Source: UBA6522 sp963664945
Lineage (GTDB): Bacteria; Pseudomonadota; Gammaproteobacteria; Steroidobacterales; Rariloculaceae
Reading direction: 5' to 3'
DNA: 64,000 bases
Assembly (NCBI GenBank): GCA_963664945.1
Contig: OY761822.1
Location: forward strand, 2,666,001 to 2,730,000
The translations under genes and the position numbers were made by a program. How positions within the stretch are numbered: the first letter of the stretch is position 1; every line of letters begins with the position of its first letter. The notes beneath the pieces are model-generated. The model did not search any database and was not told the DNA's origin. It saw nothing but the letters and a program-made list of their open reading frames with translations. Shown here piece by piece: positions 16,904 through 25,485 of this stretch.

Positions 16904-17496
16904 ATGGTGGCGTTCGAGACGATCTACGTGGAGCAGGTTGAGAACAGGATCGCGGTATTCCAGAAGCATGGCATCTCGGCTGGCGCCGAGGACCGTCCCG
17001 GCGTCCGCACGCTCATGGCCAGACTGCTGGCGACCAAGGAGCCGAGGCGCCCGAGACAGGCCAGCCTGCGCCGCGGCGTGTTGGCGAGTTACTACGCGCT
17101 GTTCCATCTCCTGGTGGATGCCGCTGCGCGGCGTCTCGTCTCGGGGAACGACCGTCAGGAACTGCGCAACTGTCTAAGCCGTGCGTTCGACCACGGGGTA
17201 ATGAAGCGCGTGGCGCGACAGTTTGCCGAGCGCAACGTGTCGCCCAAGCTGTCGCCAAGGTTGAACGGCCTGCCGCTGCAGGATGAAATCGTCAGGGTTG
17301 CGGCTGAATTCGTCGATCTCCAGCAGCACCGGCACGAGGCCGACTACAACATGGGGAGACGGTTCACGCGGCTTGAGGGCTCAGCATCGTCAGCGACGCC
17401 GAGCGCGCCTTCGTCGACTGGCGAGCGGTGCGCAATTCGGTCCAGGCCGATACCTTCATAGTGGGCCTGCTGACCTTCGAGAAGATACGGCTGTAA
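16904..17496 (+). pseudogene. HEPN-like helical protein, frameshifted
   Basis: The frame from 16904 encodes helices with RRGVLASYYALFHLLVDAA, RAFDHGVMKRVARQF and FVDLQQHRHEADYN, a pattern seen in HEPN-like proteins. From about 17380 the reading continues better in another frame, as VSDAERAFVDWRAVRNSV and onward to TAA at 17494-17496, which is the expected last helix. A single missing base near 17380 would explain it. Without the shift the protein would be about 197 residues. The R-x4-H motif of active HEPN RNases is not clearly present. It lies upstream of the ATPase pair and may belong to the same defence-type island. A sequencing error cannot be excluded. Confidence 0.55.
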
Positions 17497-17623
17497 CGCC
17501 GAGCCGGTCGGGTCGCTCCCCGAAAACTAGCCCCTGTCCCGGTCATGGCCGGCCTGACGGTCGCAACACCTCATGGAGTACGGAGACGGAGGGGGGCGGT
17601 GTCTGCCCGAGAACGGGAAGCTG

Positions 17624-17673
17624 TTGGGACGGCGGCGCCGGCATTTGTATAACGTTATTGAGTAAAAATACTC
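17624..17673 (+). promoter_or_regulatory. Candidate promoter and palindromic operator of the ATPase pair
   Basis: TTGGGA (17624-17629) and TATAAC (17648-17653) are spaced by 18 bases and lie in an AT-rich island unlike its surroundings. The predicted start of transcription falls at a 5-base-arm palindrome, GAGTA AAAA TACTC (17660-17673). An autorepressor or other regulator could bind there. The gene start follows at 17694. Confidence 0.4.
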
Positions 17674-17693
17674 ACGACGATAATATTTTGGTC

Positions 17694-18953
17694 ATGAAAC
17701 CGTTCTATCGCGCGCAGAAACAAACATTTCTCGAGCGTCTGGCGGAGGAGCCTCGCTGGCTGATCCTCATGTCGGGACCTCGCCAATGTGGAAAGACGAC
17801 GCTTGTGCAGCAGGTGCTCACGGAGCTGGGTTGGTCGAGCGGTTATGTCGCCGTGGATGCTCCGGCAGGGGCGCTATTGGGTACGGGTGGCGCGGTGCCT
17901 GTTGCAGGGGAAAGCGGCATTGTTTTGCGGACGGACTATGTCAGGGACGAACAGTGGCTGGTGCATATGTGGGCGCAGGCGAGAGCCAGGATCGAGGCTG
18001 GGGAGGGGGCGCCTGTTCTTGCCTTGGACGAGATCCAGAAAATCCCCAATTGGTCCGAAACCGTCAAGGGCCTTTGGGACGACGACCGGCGCAGGGGGCT
18101 CCATCTGCACGTCGTGCTGTTGGGATCCTCGCCGTTGCTCGTGCAACGGGGTGTGAGCGAGAGTCTGGCCGGGCGGTACGAATCGATCCGACTTTCGCAT
18201 TGGTCGTTCCCGGAAATGTCCCGTGCCTTCGGAGTCGACCTGCCCGGCTATGTCTATTTCGGAGGCTATCCGGGCGCAGCATCGCTCGTCCATGACGAGG
18301 ACCGTTGGCGAGCCTATGTCCTGGGCTCGCTGGTGGAGCCGAACATCGAAAGCGACATTCTGGCCATGCAGCGCGTGGACAAGCCGGCGTTGCTCAAGCA
18401 GTTGTTCGAACTGGCCGCAGTTTATTCGGGGCAAATCCTGTCCTACAACAAGATGCTCGGCCAATTGCAGGACGCAGGCAACACCACCACGCTGGCGCGT
18501 TACCTGAACCTGCTCGCAAGTGCAGGGCTCGTTACCGGTCTTGAAAAGTACTCCGAGAGGCCACTGCGTCGCAGGGCGTCGAGCCCCAAGCTGTTGGTGC
18601 TTAATACGGCTCTGATGTCGGCGTCGTCGGAGTACAGGTTCGAGGAGGCGAAGGCAGACCGGAGCCATTGGGGACGCTTGGTGGAAAGCGCTGTGGGTGC
18701 CCATCTGTACAACACGCTGACGCCGGAGATACGGCTGCACTACTGGAGGGAAAATTCCCTGGAGGTGGATTACGTTCTGCAGAGAGGGCGGCGACTCGTG
18801 AGCATCGAGGTCAAGAGCGGCCGGCGCAAACCAAACATGAAGGGGCTGAAGGCATTCTCAAAGCGTTTCACGGTCAGCGATGAAGTCATTGTCGGAGAGG
18901 AGGGGGTGGCGTTGGAGGAGTTTCTGTCGGTTCCCGCCGAAGAATGGTTCTAG
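17694..18953 (+). CDS. AAA_14/DUF4143 ATPase
   Basis: A 419-residue protein. The P-loop is GPRQCGKTT (residues 28-36) and the Walker B segment is VLALDEIQKIPNW, wording typical of the AAA_14 family. After LHVVLLGSSPLLVQRG (sensor) comes a winged-helix-like region and the DUF4143 C terminus, with LEVDYVLQRGRRLVSIEVKSG, which resembles a PD-(D/E)XK core (D, E-x-K). The open frame begins much earlier, but the ATG at 17694 fits the family start. The stop overlaps the next gene by 10 bases. The cellular role of these ATPases is mostly unknown; here the tight pairing suggests it works with the large NACHT-like protein. Confidence 0.88.
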   Translation: MKPFYRAQKQTFLERLAEEPRWLILMSGPRQCGKTTLVQQVLTELGWSSGYVAVDAPAGALLGTGGAVPVAGESGIVLRTDYVRDEQWLVHMWAQARARIEAGEGAPVLALDEIQKIPNWSETVKGLWDDDRRRGLHLHVVLLGSSPLLVQRGVSESLAGRYESIRLSHWSFPEMSRAFGVDLPGYVYFGGYPGAASLVHDEDRWRAYVLGSLVEPNIESDILAMQRVDKPALLKQLFELAAVYSGQILSYNKMLGQLQDAGNTTTLARYLNLLASAGLVTGLEKYSERPLRRRASSPKLLVLNTALMSASSEYRFEEAKADRSHWGRLVESAVGAHLYNTLTPEIRLHYWRENSLEVDYVLQRGRRLVSIEVKSGRRKPNMKGLKAFSKRFTVSDEVIVGEEGVALEEFLSVPAEEWF

Positions 18954-21900
18954 AAGGCGTGAAAAATCTGGTACGACGCACCTGCACCGACATCACGGGC
19001 GGCGGTTCGGGAGGCGGGCGGGATCGCGAGTCCTCCGGGCTTGAGGCGTTTCGCGAGACGAGTGCGTACGTGCTGCTCGGAGCGCCCGGGTCGGGCAAGA
19101 CAACGGAGTTTGACCGCGAAGCCGGAGAGTCGGGCGGAGTCTACGTTACCGCACGCGATTTCCTGACGTTTGATCGTGATGCCGAATGGCGAGGTGCGAC
19201 GCTGTTCATTGACGCACTGGACGAGACTCGTGCGGGCAGCACCGACGGGCGAACGGCGCTTGACGCGATCCGGGCAAAACTCGCGCGGCTGGGCTGCCCG
19301 AAGTTCCGTCTGTCCTGCCGGGAGGCGGACTGGTTCGGAGCCAACGACCGCCACCACCTGGAAGCCGTATCGCCGGATGGAAGCGTGGGCGTACTGCACC
19401 TCGATCCGCTGACGGAGCGGGACGCGAAGGATCTCCTGAAACAGGGCTTCGGAGTGGAGGAACCGGACACATTCATCGGATCGGCTCATGAACGGGGCGT
19501 GGATGGAATGCTGGTCAATCCCCAGAGCCTGGGATTTCTGGCGAGGGCCGTGCGGCAAAGCGAGTGGCCGTCGACGCGGACGAAGACGTTCGAACTGGCC
19601 TGTGCAAACTTGGTGCGGGAGACGAACCGGGGACATCGCATCGCCGTACCTCAAGTGGCCGACACGAGAACGCTGCTGGGAGCGGCCGGCAAGCTCTTCG
19701 CGGTGCAGTTGCTGACCGGCGCTTCGGGATACGAACGGTTGTGCGGCGAGGGAGTCGGAGATTACTTGGCGCTGGAGGACGTTGCGGACGCAAACGCGGA
19801 TGGGCTGCGTCGTGCGCTGGGGACGAGATTGTTTGTTGTCCCGGAAGGGGAGCGGGCGGTGCCGTTGCACCGGCATATAGCGGAGTTTCTTGCGGCCCGG
19901 TTTCTGGCAGAGCGTATCGGAGACGGGCTGCCGGTGGGCCGGGTTCTGGCGCTAATGGCGGGTTTTGATGGAGTGATCGTGTCGGAGTTGCGGGGGCTTT
20001 GCGCGTGGCTTGCGGCGCAGAGTCCGTGCAGCCGTACGAGTATCATCGCGCGGGATCCGCTCGGAACCGTAATGTACGGAGATGTCCAGGGCTTCACGAG
20101 CGGCGAAAAGCGCTTGATTCTTAATCATCTGGAGCGGGGCGCGAAGGAGAATCCCTGGTTGGTCAGGGCCATCCGGATCGACTCCCGGCTTGGTGATCTG
20201 GTCTTTCCGGGCGTGGAAAAGGTGCTCAGGGAGCGGACGCGGGATTCGCAGCGCGATGGCGGGCGCCAGGCGTTTGTGTACTTGCTTGTGGAGATGTTCG
20301 CGCACGGCGGAGCGGTCGAAGGCGTGGCCGAGCGCATGTTGGTAATGATGCGGGATGGGACATGGCGACCCGAAATCAGGTACTCGGCGATCGATGCATA
20401 CGTGCGGCAACAGGGCAACGAGGGCTGCGCCCTGGATGGGCTGAAAGCACTCGCACAGGACGTGTATGCGGGGGAGGTTGCGGACCCCGATGACAACCTG
20501 CTGGGCACTCTGCTGGACAGGCTTTATCCGGAAGGCCTGTCGGAATCGGAAGTGCTCGGCTATTTGAGGGCGCCGAAGCGGTCGGACCGAGTCCTGGCAT
20601 ACGAGTGTTTCTGGGAACGCAAGCTGGGGAACCAGTCGACTTGCGAGCAATTGGCCCGACTGCTCGACAAAATGGTGGACATGCGCACGTCGTTGTACGC
20701 GGAAGCAGAGAAACACGGGCGCCGATTGAACGCGTTGCGACACGTTCCGGCCAATCTCCTGGAGCGAATTCTAACGAAGTGCAAAGACGAACCGGATCCG
20801 AAGCGGCTGTTCGACTGGCTGGGTGTGGCCGGTTGGGTTGACGATCGGAGCCTGGAATTCGGGCCGGCGCTCCACGAGGGGGCCTCTATCGGCGCGTGGA
20901 TCGGTGATCGGCCCGAACTCCATAAGGCGCTTATGGAATTGGGCGTCAAGCACTGTCTCGACTCGATGGACAACCCAACGATAGGGGAATTCGTTGACTT
21001 GATGTGGAACGAGCGGGGGCGCAGACGCTTTAACGCCCCGTTGCCGCTGGATTTCGCGTCCTGGTGTCTGGATCAGGCAGTCGTAACGGACAGTCCCACG
21101 GCGGGAGCGTGGTTCATGCATCGAGTGGCGGAGGCCTTACACCGGCGCAATGGCAAGGGGGTGTCAAGAAGGGAGGTTGATAAGCGCATCGCGGGAAACG
21201 AGAGCTTGCAGCGCGAGCTTGATCGGAGGCTGGACGAACTGAAGGCCAGCGAGCAGGTCGAGCCAACGGCGCTGGCGAAACCGCCACAGCGCCTTGATGA
21301 ACGCCAGCGGAAGTGGCAGGAAAGGGTGAGGGCGTCGCAAGTCGAGTTGCGTGAGAACAGGGCGGACGCTCGCTTGCTTCATGAGTTGGCGCAGGCGTAT
21401 CTGGGCGGATACTGGAGCGTGGTTGGGGGTACGCCTCGGGAGCGGTTGAACCATCTGATCGGGGATGTTGAAGAGTTGGTGGAGGCCGTGCTGGCGGGAT
21501 TTCGCGGTGCCTTATCCCGTGAGGATCTTCCGTCCGATGACGAGGTGATACGTCTCGGCGCCGGTCATCGCATGCACGTTCTGTCCTATCCTTTTCTGGC
21601 CGGACTCAACGAAGTCCAGTCGGAGATCATCGTCTTGGATGGCGGCGCCGATGGCGATCTGGCGCGCCTGGCCCTGGCGCTTCACTACAACGTCGGTGTC
21701 TGGCCTGGATCGTGGGACACGGCAGACGGGAGGCCGTGGTGGTACGGGAAGCTGCTGGAGGAACACCCGGAACTGGTGGCTGAGGTGCTGATACGATCCG
21801 CCAGGTCGATACTTCGCAAAGGACGGGACTTCTCGCAGCATCTTTTCAATCTGGCGTATTCGGCGGACCATAAGACAGTCGCCTGTCTTGCGGTCGAGCC

Positions 21901-23092
21901 GCTGCTAAGTTTTTTTCCCGTGCGATGCGCTGCTCATCAGCTCGCCAGCCTGAGGCACCTCTTGGTCGCCGCGTGTCTATGCTGCCAACGCGAAGCGCTC
22001 GTTGAATTGATGGAAAGGAAGCTGGGTTCGCGAAGCATGAACATGGCGCAGCGCGTTTATTGGTTGGGCGCGGGATTGATCGTTCGCCCGGGGCTGTTTG
22101 TTGCGCGGCTTGAATCGTATGTGGAGGGGAAAGAGCGGCGAGTCCTGCGACTGAGCCAGTTTTTAGGGGGCAGAAACGACACGCCGCGCGTATTGATTGA
22201 GCAACTTGGTGCCGGGGCGCTGGCGCTCCTGATTCGAACGATAGGTGCGCTGCATCATCCGTATTCTCTGAATGTCGATTCTGAGAAGGGGGTCATCGTC
22301 TCGTCGGGAATGGAAGCGGCGGATCGGGTCCACGGGCTGATCAATCTTCTGGCAAGTGACGCGTCTGCGGAGGCATCGGCAGAATTGGAAAGGTTGTCCC
22401 TGAAAAAGAGGCTTGAAGCTTGGCGTACTCAACTGGCGGATGCAAAGAGCCGTCAGAAAGCCATCCGTCGAGATGCCAGTTTTGTGCACGCGAGTGTTGA
22501 ACAGGTCTTGGACGTGCTCAGTAACCGGAAACCGGCGAACGCCTCAGATCTTGCGGCGGTGACGATGGACCACCTGAGACAGATAGCGGGAAGCACCCGA
22601 GACGGAACCAGCTCCGGCCACCTGAGATACTGGAACGTTGACCCGTACAATCGAGCCGAGCGCCCGCGGCCGGAGAACGCCTGTCGCGACGCGCTGTTGT
22701 CCGACCTGCAGCATCGGTTGGGCACGCTGGGCATTGACGTTCAGCCAGAGGGCCGTTATGCGGACGAAAATCGGGCGGATCTACGAATCTCGTATGGTGG
22801 CATCAATGTCCCGATCGAAATCAAGAAGAGCTGTCATCCGGATTTGTGGAGCGGCATCAGGCGGCAATTGATCGCAAGATACACCCGCGATCCTGGCGCG
22901 GACGGTCATGGGATCTATGTGGTCTTCTGGTTCGGAGAGACGGGGGATTGTCAGCCGACGCCGGGGGTCGGCGGGATTCCCGCCAGTGCTGCGGACGTTG
23001 AGCAGCGCCTTGTGGATGAACTGTCCGAGGAGCAACGGGAAAAAATCGGCGTTTGCGTGATCGACGTCGCGAAGCTTCCGAGCGATCGTTAG
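18944..23092 (+). CDS. Large NACHT-like STAND NTPase with C-terminal nuclease-like domain
   Basis: A 1382-residue protein. After a Gly-rich lead there is Walker A GAPGSGKTT (residues 46-54), Walker B LFIDALDE (87-94, with the DxxDE pattern of NACHT ATPases) and a sensor-like FRLSCREADW (120-129). The middle 900 residues look all-helical, like a repeat scaffold, with no motif I recognise. Near the C terminus ADLRISYGGINVPIEIKKS (D1279, E1292, K1294) looks like a PD-(D/E)XK nuclease core, followed by GIYVVFWFGE. This arrangement (NTPase first, nuclease last) suggests a sensor-effector of the anti-phage type. It overlaps the AAA_14 gene by 10 bases, so both are probably co-translated. IS66 and integrase debris follow. 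Confidence 0.8.
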   Translation: MVLEGVKNLVRRTCTDITGGGSGGGRDRESSGLEAFRETSAYVLLGAPGSGKTTEFDREAGESGGVYVTARDFLTFDRDAEWRGATLFIDALDETRAGSTDGRTALDAIRAKLARLGCPKFRLSCREADWFGANDRHHLEAVSPDGSVGVLHLDPLTERDAKDLLKQGFGVEEPDTFIGSAHERGVDGMLVNPQSLGFLARAVRQSEWPSTRTKTFELACANLVRETNRGHRIAVPQVADTRTLLGAAGKLFAVQLLTGASGYERLCGEGVGDYLALEDVADANADGLRRALGTRLFVVPEGERAVPLHRHIAEFLAARFLAERIGDGLPVGRVLALMAGFDGVIVSELRGLCAWLAAQSPCSRTSIIARDPLGTVMYGDVQGFTSGEKRLILNHLERGAKENPWLVRAIRIDSRLGDLVFPGVEKVLRERTRDSQRDGGRQAFVYLLVEMFAHGGAVEGVAERMLVMMRDGTWRPEIRYSAIDAYVRQQGNEGCALDGLKALAQDVYAGEVADPDDNLLGTLLDRLYPEGLSESEVLGYLRAPKRSDRVLAYECFWERKLGNQSTCEQLARLLDKMVDMRTSLYAEAEKHGRRLNALRHVPANLLERILTKCKDEPDPKRLFDWLGVAGWVDDRSLEFGPALHEGASIGAWIGDRPELHKALMELGVKHCLDSMDNPTIGEFVDLMWNERGRRRFNAPLPLDFASWCLDQAVVTDSPTAGAWFMHRVAEALHRRNGKGVSRREVDKRIAGNESLQRELDRRLDELKASEQVEPTALAKPPQRLDERQRKWQERVRASQVELRENRADARLLHELAQAYLGGYWSVVGGTPRERLNHLIGDVEELVEAVLAGFRGALSREDLPSDDEVIRLGAGHRMHVLSYPFLAGLNEVQSEIIVLDGGADGDLARLALALHYNVGVWPGSWDTADGRPWWYGKLLEEHPELVAEVLIRSARSILRKGRDFSQHLFNLAYSADHKTVACLAVEPLLSFFPVRCAAHQLASLRHLLVAACLCCQREALVELMERKLGSRSMNMAQRVYWLGAGLIVRPGLFVARLESYVEGKERRVLRLSQFLGGRNDTPRVLIEQLGAGALALLIRTIGALHHPYSLNVDSEKGVIVSSGMEAADRVHGLINLLASDASAEASAELERLSLKKRLEAWRTQLADAKSRQKAIRRDASFVHASVEQVLDVLSNRKPANASDLAAVTMDHLRQIAGSTRDGTSSGHLRYWNVDPYNRAERPRPENACRDALLSDLQHRLGTLGIDVQPEGRYADENRADLRISYGGINVPIEIKKSCHPDLWSGIRRQLIARYTRDPGADGHGIYVVFWFGETGDCQPTPGVGGIPASAADVEQRLVDELSEEQREKIGVCVIDVAKLPSDR

Positions 23093-23177
23093 GTACTGTT
23101 GGGAGCAAATGGAACTGTCTGGTTTTATAGCACAAGGGTTGTCCGGTCGTAAGCGGGGCGACTCCCCCACCTGGATT

Positions 23178-23427
23178 TCAGCTTGAAGCTGGTGTAAAGG
23201 CCCAGGGCATCAGCGCATCGATGTCCGAGGCCTGATGGCCGGCGGCGATGGATTCGAGCGTGGCCTTGAGATAGGCGTGTGGGTTGACCTCATTCATTTT
23301 GGCCGTTTCAACCAATGAAGCGATGCGGGGCCCAGGCCTTGGCGCCTTCGTCGTGGCTGGCGAACAGCGCATTCTTGCGATTCAGGGCCAGCGGCCTGAT
23401 GGCGTTTTCCACGATGTTATCCCGGAA
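23178..23427 (-). pseudogene. IS66 family transposase (TnpC) C-terminal remnant
   Basis: On the minus strand, 23427 to about 23350 encodes DNIVENAIRPLALNRKNALF then ASHDEGAKAW, the hallmark of IS66 TnpC. A one-base shift then moves into the frame ending IASLVETAKMNEVNPHAYL and DIDALMPWAF, with the stop at 23178. About 400 N-terminal residues are missing. No IS66 ends or other tnp genes are visible nearby, so this is a dead trace of transposition beside the NTPase gene. Confidence 0.8.
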
Positions 23428-23500
23428 CCCGGATTATTCCGGAATCGATGTCTCGGGAGCCGACTGTCCCTGCGATGTCGGGTGCAAAATGCCTGAATAA

Positions 23501-23938
23501 TCACAAGCCATTCAGAAACGCCAATAGACGGTCTTCGGGTTTGTACCTTTTCGTTGGCGTTGTTTTGGCCATTGCCCGCTCCTTCAGTTTCAGATCCGCG
23601 TGCAGATGGATGTATGTGGTCTCCACGGACTCATGGCCAAGCCACAACGCGATGGTTGCACGGTCAACGCCGTTGTGAAGCAATTCCATGGCGGCGCTGT
23701 GGCGCAGGATATGGGGCGTGACCCGTTTTTCCGCGAGCGACGGGCACGCGGTGCGAGCGACTGCCAGATTCCGGGCCATCAGATAGGCCAGACTGTCATG
23801 TGTGAGCGGCCTGCCGCGCTGGTTCGGGAAGACCGGGTCACATGGGTCGCCGCCGCGCTCTTTCAGGTGGTTGTTTACACCACTACCTTGGCACATCGCT
23901 ATGCCGTAGGGAGGGGGCGTCCACTCCATCGCTTGCAA
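23501..23938 (-). pseudogene. Tyrosine recombinase/integrase, C-terminal fragment
   Basis: About 145 residues match the catalytic C-terminal half of tyrosine recombinases: DPVFPNQRGRPLTHDSL, then VTPHILRHSAAMELLHNG (the HxxR box), then IALWLGHESVETT (second His). The N-terminal DNA-binding domain and the first catalytic Arg are absent. Where relatives have TTQIYLHA, this copy has TTYIHLHA, so the nucleophilic Tyr seems displaced by two positions. Probably inactive. The stretch just upstream (23939-24062) shows no clear gene. Confidence 0.75.
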
Positions 23939-24062
23939 ATGCCTATTTCTTTCTGAGGATAGTAGAAAGACACTTCGTCCAGAATGTGGTTGGTCGTCGT
24001 GTCGAACCGGCTTGGTTTCTCCAAGGCATCATCCGTCGGCATGGCTGTTACCGGCGGGCTTG

Positions 24063-24332
24063 CTAGGGCCTGTTAACACTACCCGAGATGGCTCTGTTGG
24101 CCCTGTGGCCGCGCCAATCAAGGCGCGAGGAGCGCAGTTTGGTCATTCCAAATAAGCGACGAGCAACGCGGAGTGGCGCGGCCACAGGGCCAACCCGGAG
24201 GGCCGGCCCATTTTTCCGCCCGGCGGTGTTGGCGCTCGCTCGTGTGGAGCGACCACACCGCGCTCGCGCCGCCTTGCCGGACAAAAAAATGGGCTCGGCA
24301 GAGCCATCACGGGTAGTGTTAACAGGCCCTAG
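24063..24332. mobile_element. MITE with nested hairpins, flanked by CTAG
   Basis: A 270-base non-coding element. Its ends are a 22-base perfect inverted repeat (24063-24084 and 24311-24332, core gggcctgttaacactaccc), extended with one mismatch to about 34 bases. CTAG marks both edges. Inside is a second perfect 20-base inverted repeat (24097-24116 with 24174-24193) and a third, imperfect one around gcccatttttccg and caaaaaaatgggc. If one CTAG and the element are removed, the flanks fuse into one open hydrophobic frame, so this is a real insertion with a 4-base target duplication. Confidence 0.88.
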
Positions 24333-24619
24333 TCCTCGCCCTGCTGCCTTGGCTCTACGGCTACTACAATTTCTTGCGGATTAGTGTATGTGCGATTGCT
24401 GCGTGGATCGCCTACACACAGTGGAAGCACGACAACGCGCTGACTGGCTGGGTCATGGCCATGGGCGCTATCTCGGTCTTGTACAATCCGTTCCTGCCGA
24501 TTTACCTCACACGAGAAATCTGGAGCATGCTCAATGTCATGTCGGCCGGGGTGTTCGTCGGACTCTATATCGCGCCAAGACAATTGCCAGGAGTTTTCGC
24601 AGCGGACTCGCTGCGCTGA
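24329..24619 (+). pseudogene. DUF6804-like small membrane protein, N-terminally cut by MITE
   Basis: The frame immediately after the MITE reads LVLALLPWLYGYYNFLRIS, then a helix with IAAWIAYTQWKHDN, the family-like YNPFLPIYLTREIW and a last helix. This pattern (LPYGYY, NPxxPIxLxxxIW) is that of small DUF6804 membrane proteins of about 90-100 residues. The start codon is lost to the insertion at the CTAG within the first helix. A TTG further in (24374) could only give an 81-residue protein without the first helix. The C-terminal GVFAADSLR may come from a repeat fragment. Confidence 0.65.
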
Positions 24620-24726
24620 CGCGCAGGGAACTTTGTCCACGCACGCGACGCGGGAGAATCGCATTATGTTAAATGGCGCCAACGTAACCTATTGAAATAA
24701 CAGGAGTCTGAATTTAGTTCCATGCA

Positions 24727-24884
24727 AGCTTGCGCCGTAGGAATTCGCGATAGCGAAAATTCGCCCTCATCCGTCCCTTCGGCCTGTCGATCGGGGAGAA
24801 TATCGGGTCATATTTGACGAAATCGAGTGGGCGAAGGGACGGATGAGGGCGGATTTGCAGCCGTGAATTCCTACGGCGCAAGCT
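24727..24884. mobile_element. MITE-like palindromic element, repeat family A copy 3
   Basis: A 158-base element in the opposite orientation to copies 1 and 2. Terminal inverted repeats of 20 bases are perfect (24727-24746 and 24865-24884, core agcttgcgccgtaggaattc). Its left edge abuts ttccatgcaag, a motif also found at 51317-51327 in repeat family B. The surrounding gene-free zone 24620-25281 otherwise shows no convincing ORF; 24588-24626 has weak similarity to one end of family B. Confidence 0.85.
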
Positions 24885-25281
24885 CTTGGGCCATGTGTCT
24901 CAATCAGGAATCATGGATCAGCGTCGACAAATGGCGGAAACATCAAATCCTATTGCAAAGCGACGGAAGCAATCCCACGCAGAGCACAGGCCTCGCTCGA
25001 AGTGACAAAGACTGCAGCAAAAGGCATTTGCCCATTTCCAGCGCATGCAGACCGAATGCAGTATCTGGATGGAAATCATCAATTCCCTGTTCATCTACCA
25101 AGTCTAACCGTTAATGTCGTTGCCGAATGGTACGGTTCGTGCTTGGCGAGTGGTGCAATTGGCCGCCAGGATGTCTCCAATAGTTTCAGACAATTACGCA
25201 TCAGGCGTAGGTCAGAACGTGGGGCACAAGAACTTATTTTCAACAAAATTAGTTAATAATCAAGTACTTATGTCTTGTAAG

Positions 25282-25356
25282 TGGCGCTCCCTAGGGGAAT
25301 CGAACCCCTGTTTCAGCCTTGAGAGGGCCGCGTCCTGACCGCTAGACGAAGGGAGC
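25282..25356 (-). tRNA. tRNA-Glu (anticodon CTC)
   Basis: On the minus strand a 75-base cloverleaf can be folded: acceptor GCTCCCT/AGGGAGC, a D arm GTCTAGCGGTCAGGAC, anticodon stem CGGCC/GGCTG with loop CTCTCAA (anticodon CTC), T arm AGGGG-TTCGATT-CCCCT, discriminator G and an encoded CCA. The body closely follows bacterial tRNA-Glu. CTC is the minor Glu isoacceptor reading GAG, useful in a GC-rich genome. Confidence 0.95.
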
Positions 25357-25485
25357 GCCGTGCTCGGGAAAATTCGGGCTGTTATGATAACGGTCTTTCG
25401 GGAACGGTGAAACTTGGCCTGCTCGAAAGCTTCCAGTTCTCTCCGGTCGTCTGTTAGTGTCGCCTTGCCGGGCGGCCGGTAGCCT

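Noticed and set aside
23939..24062. Possible gene between the integrase fragment and the MITE
   Set aside because: Short open frames in both directions exist but none has a start with ribosome site or a known motif.
24885..25281. Short ORFs before tRNA-Glu
   Set aside because: No family motif, poor starts, and codon use unlike the surrounding genes.
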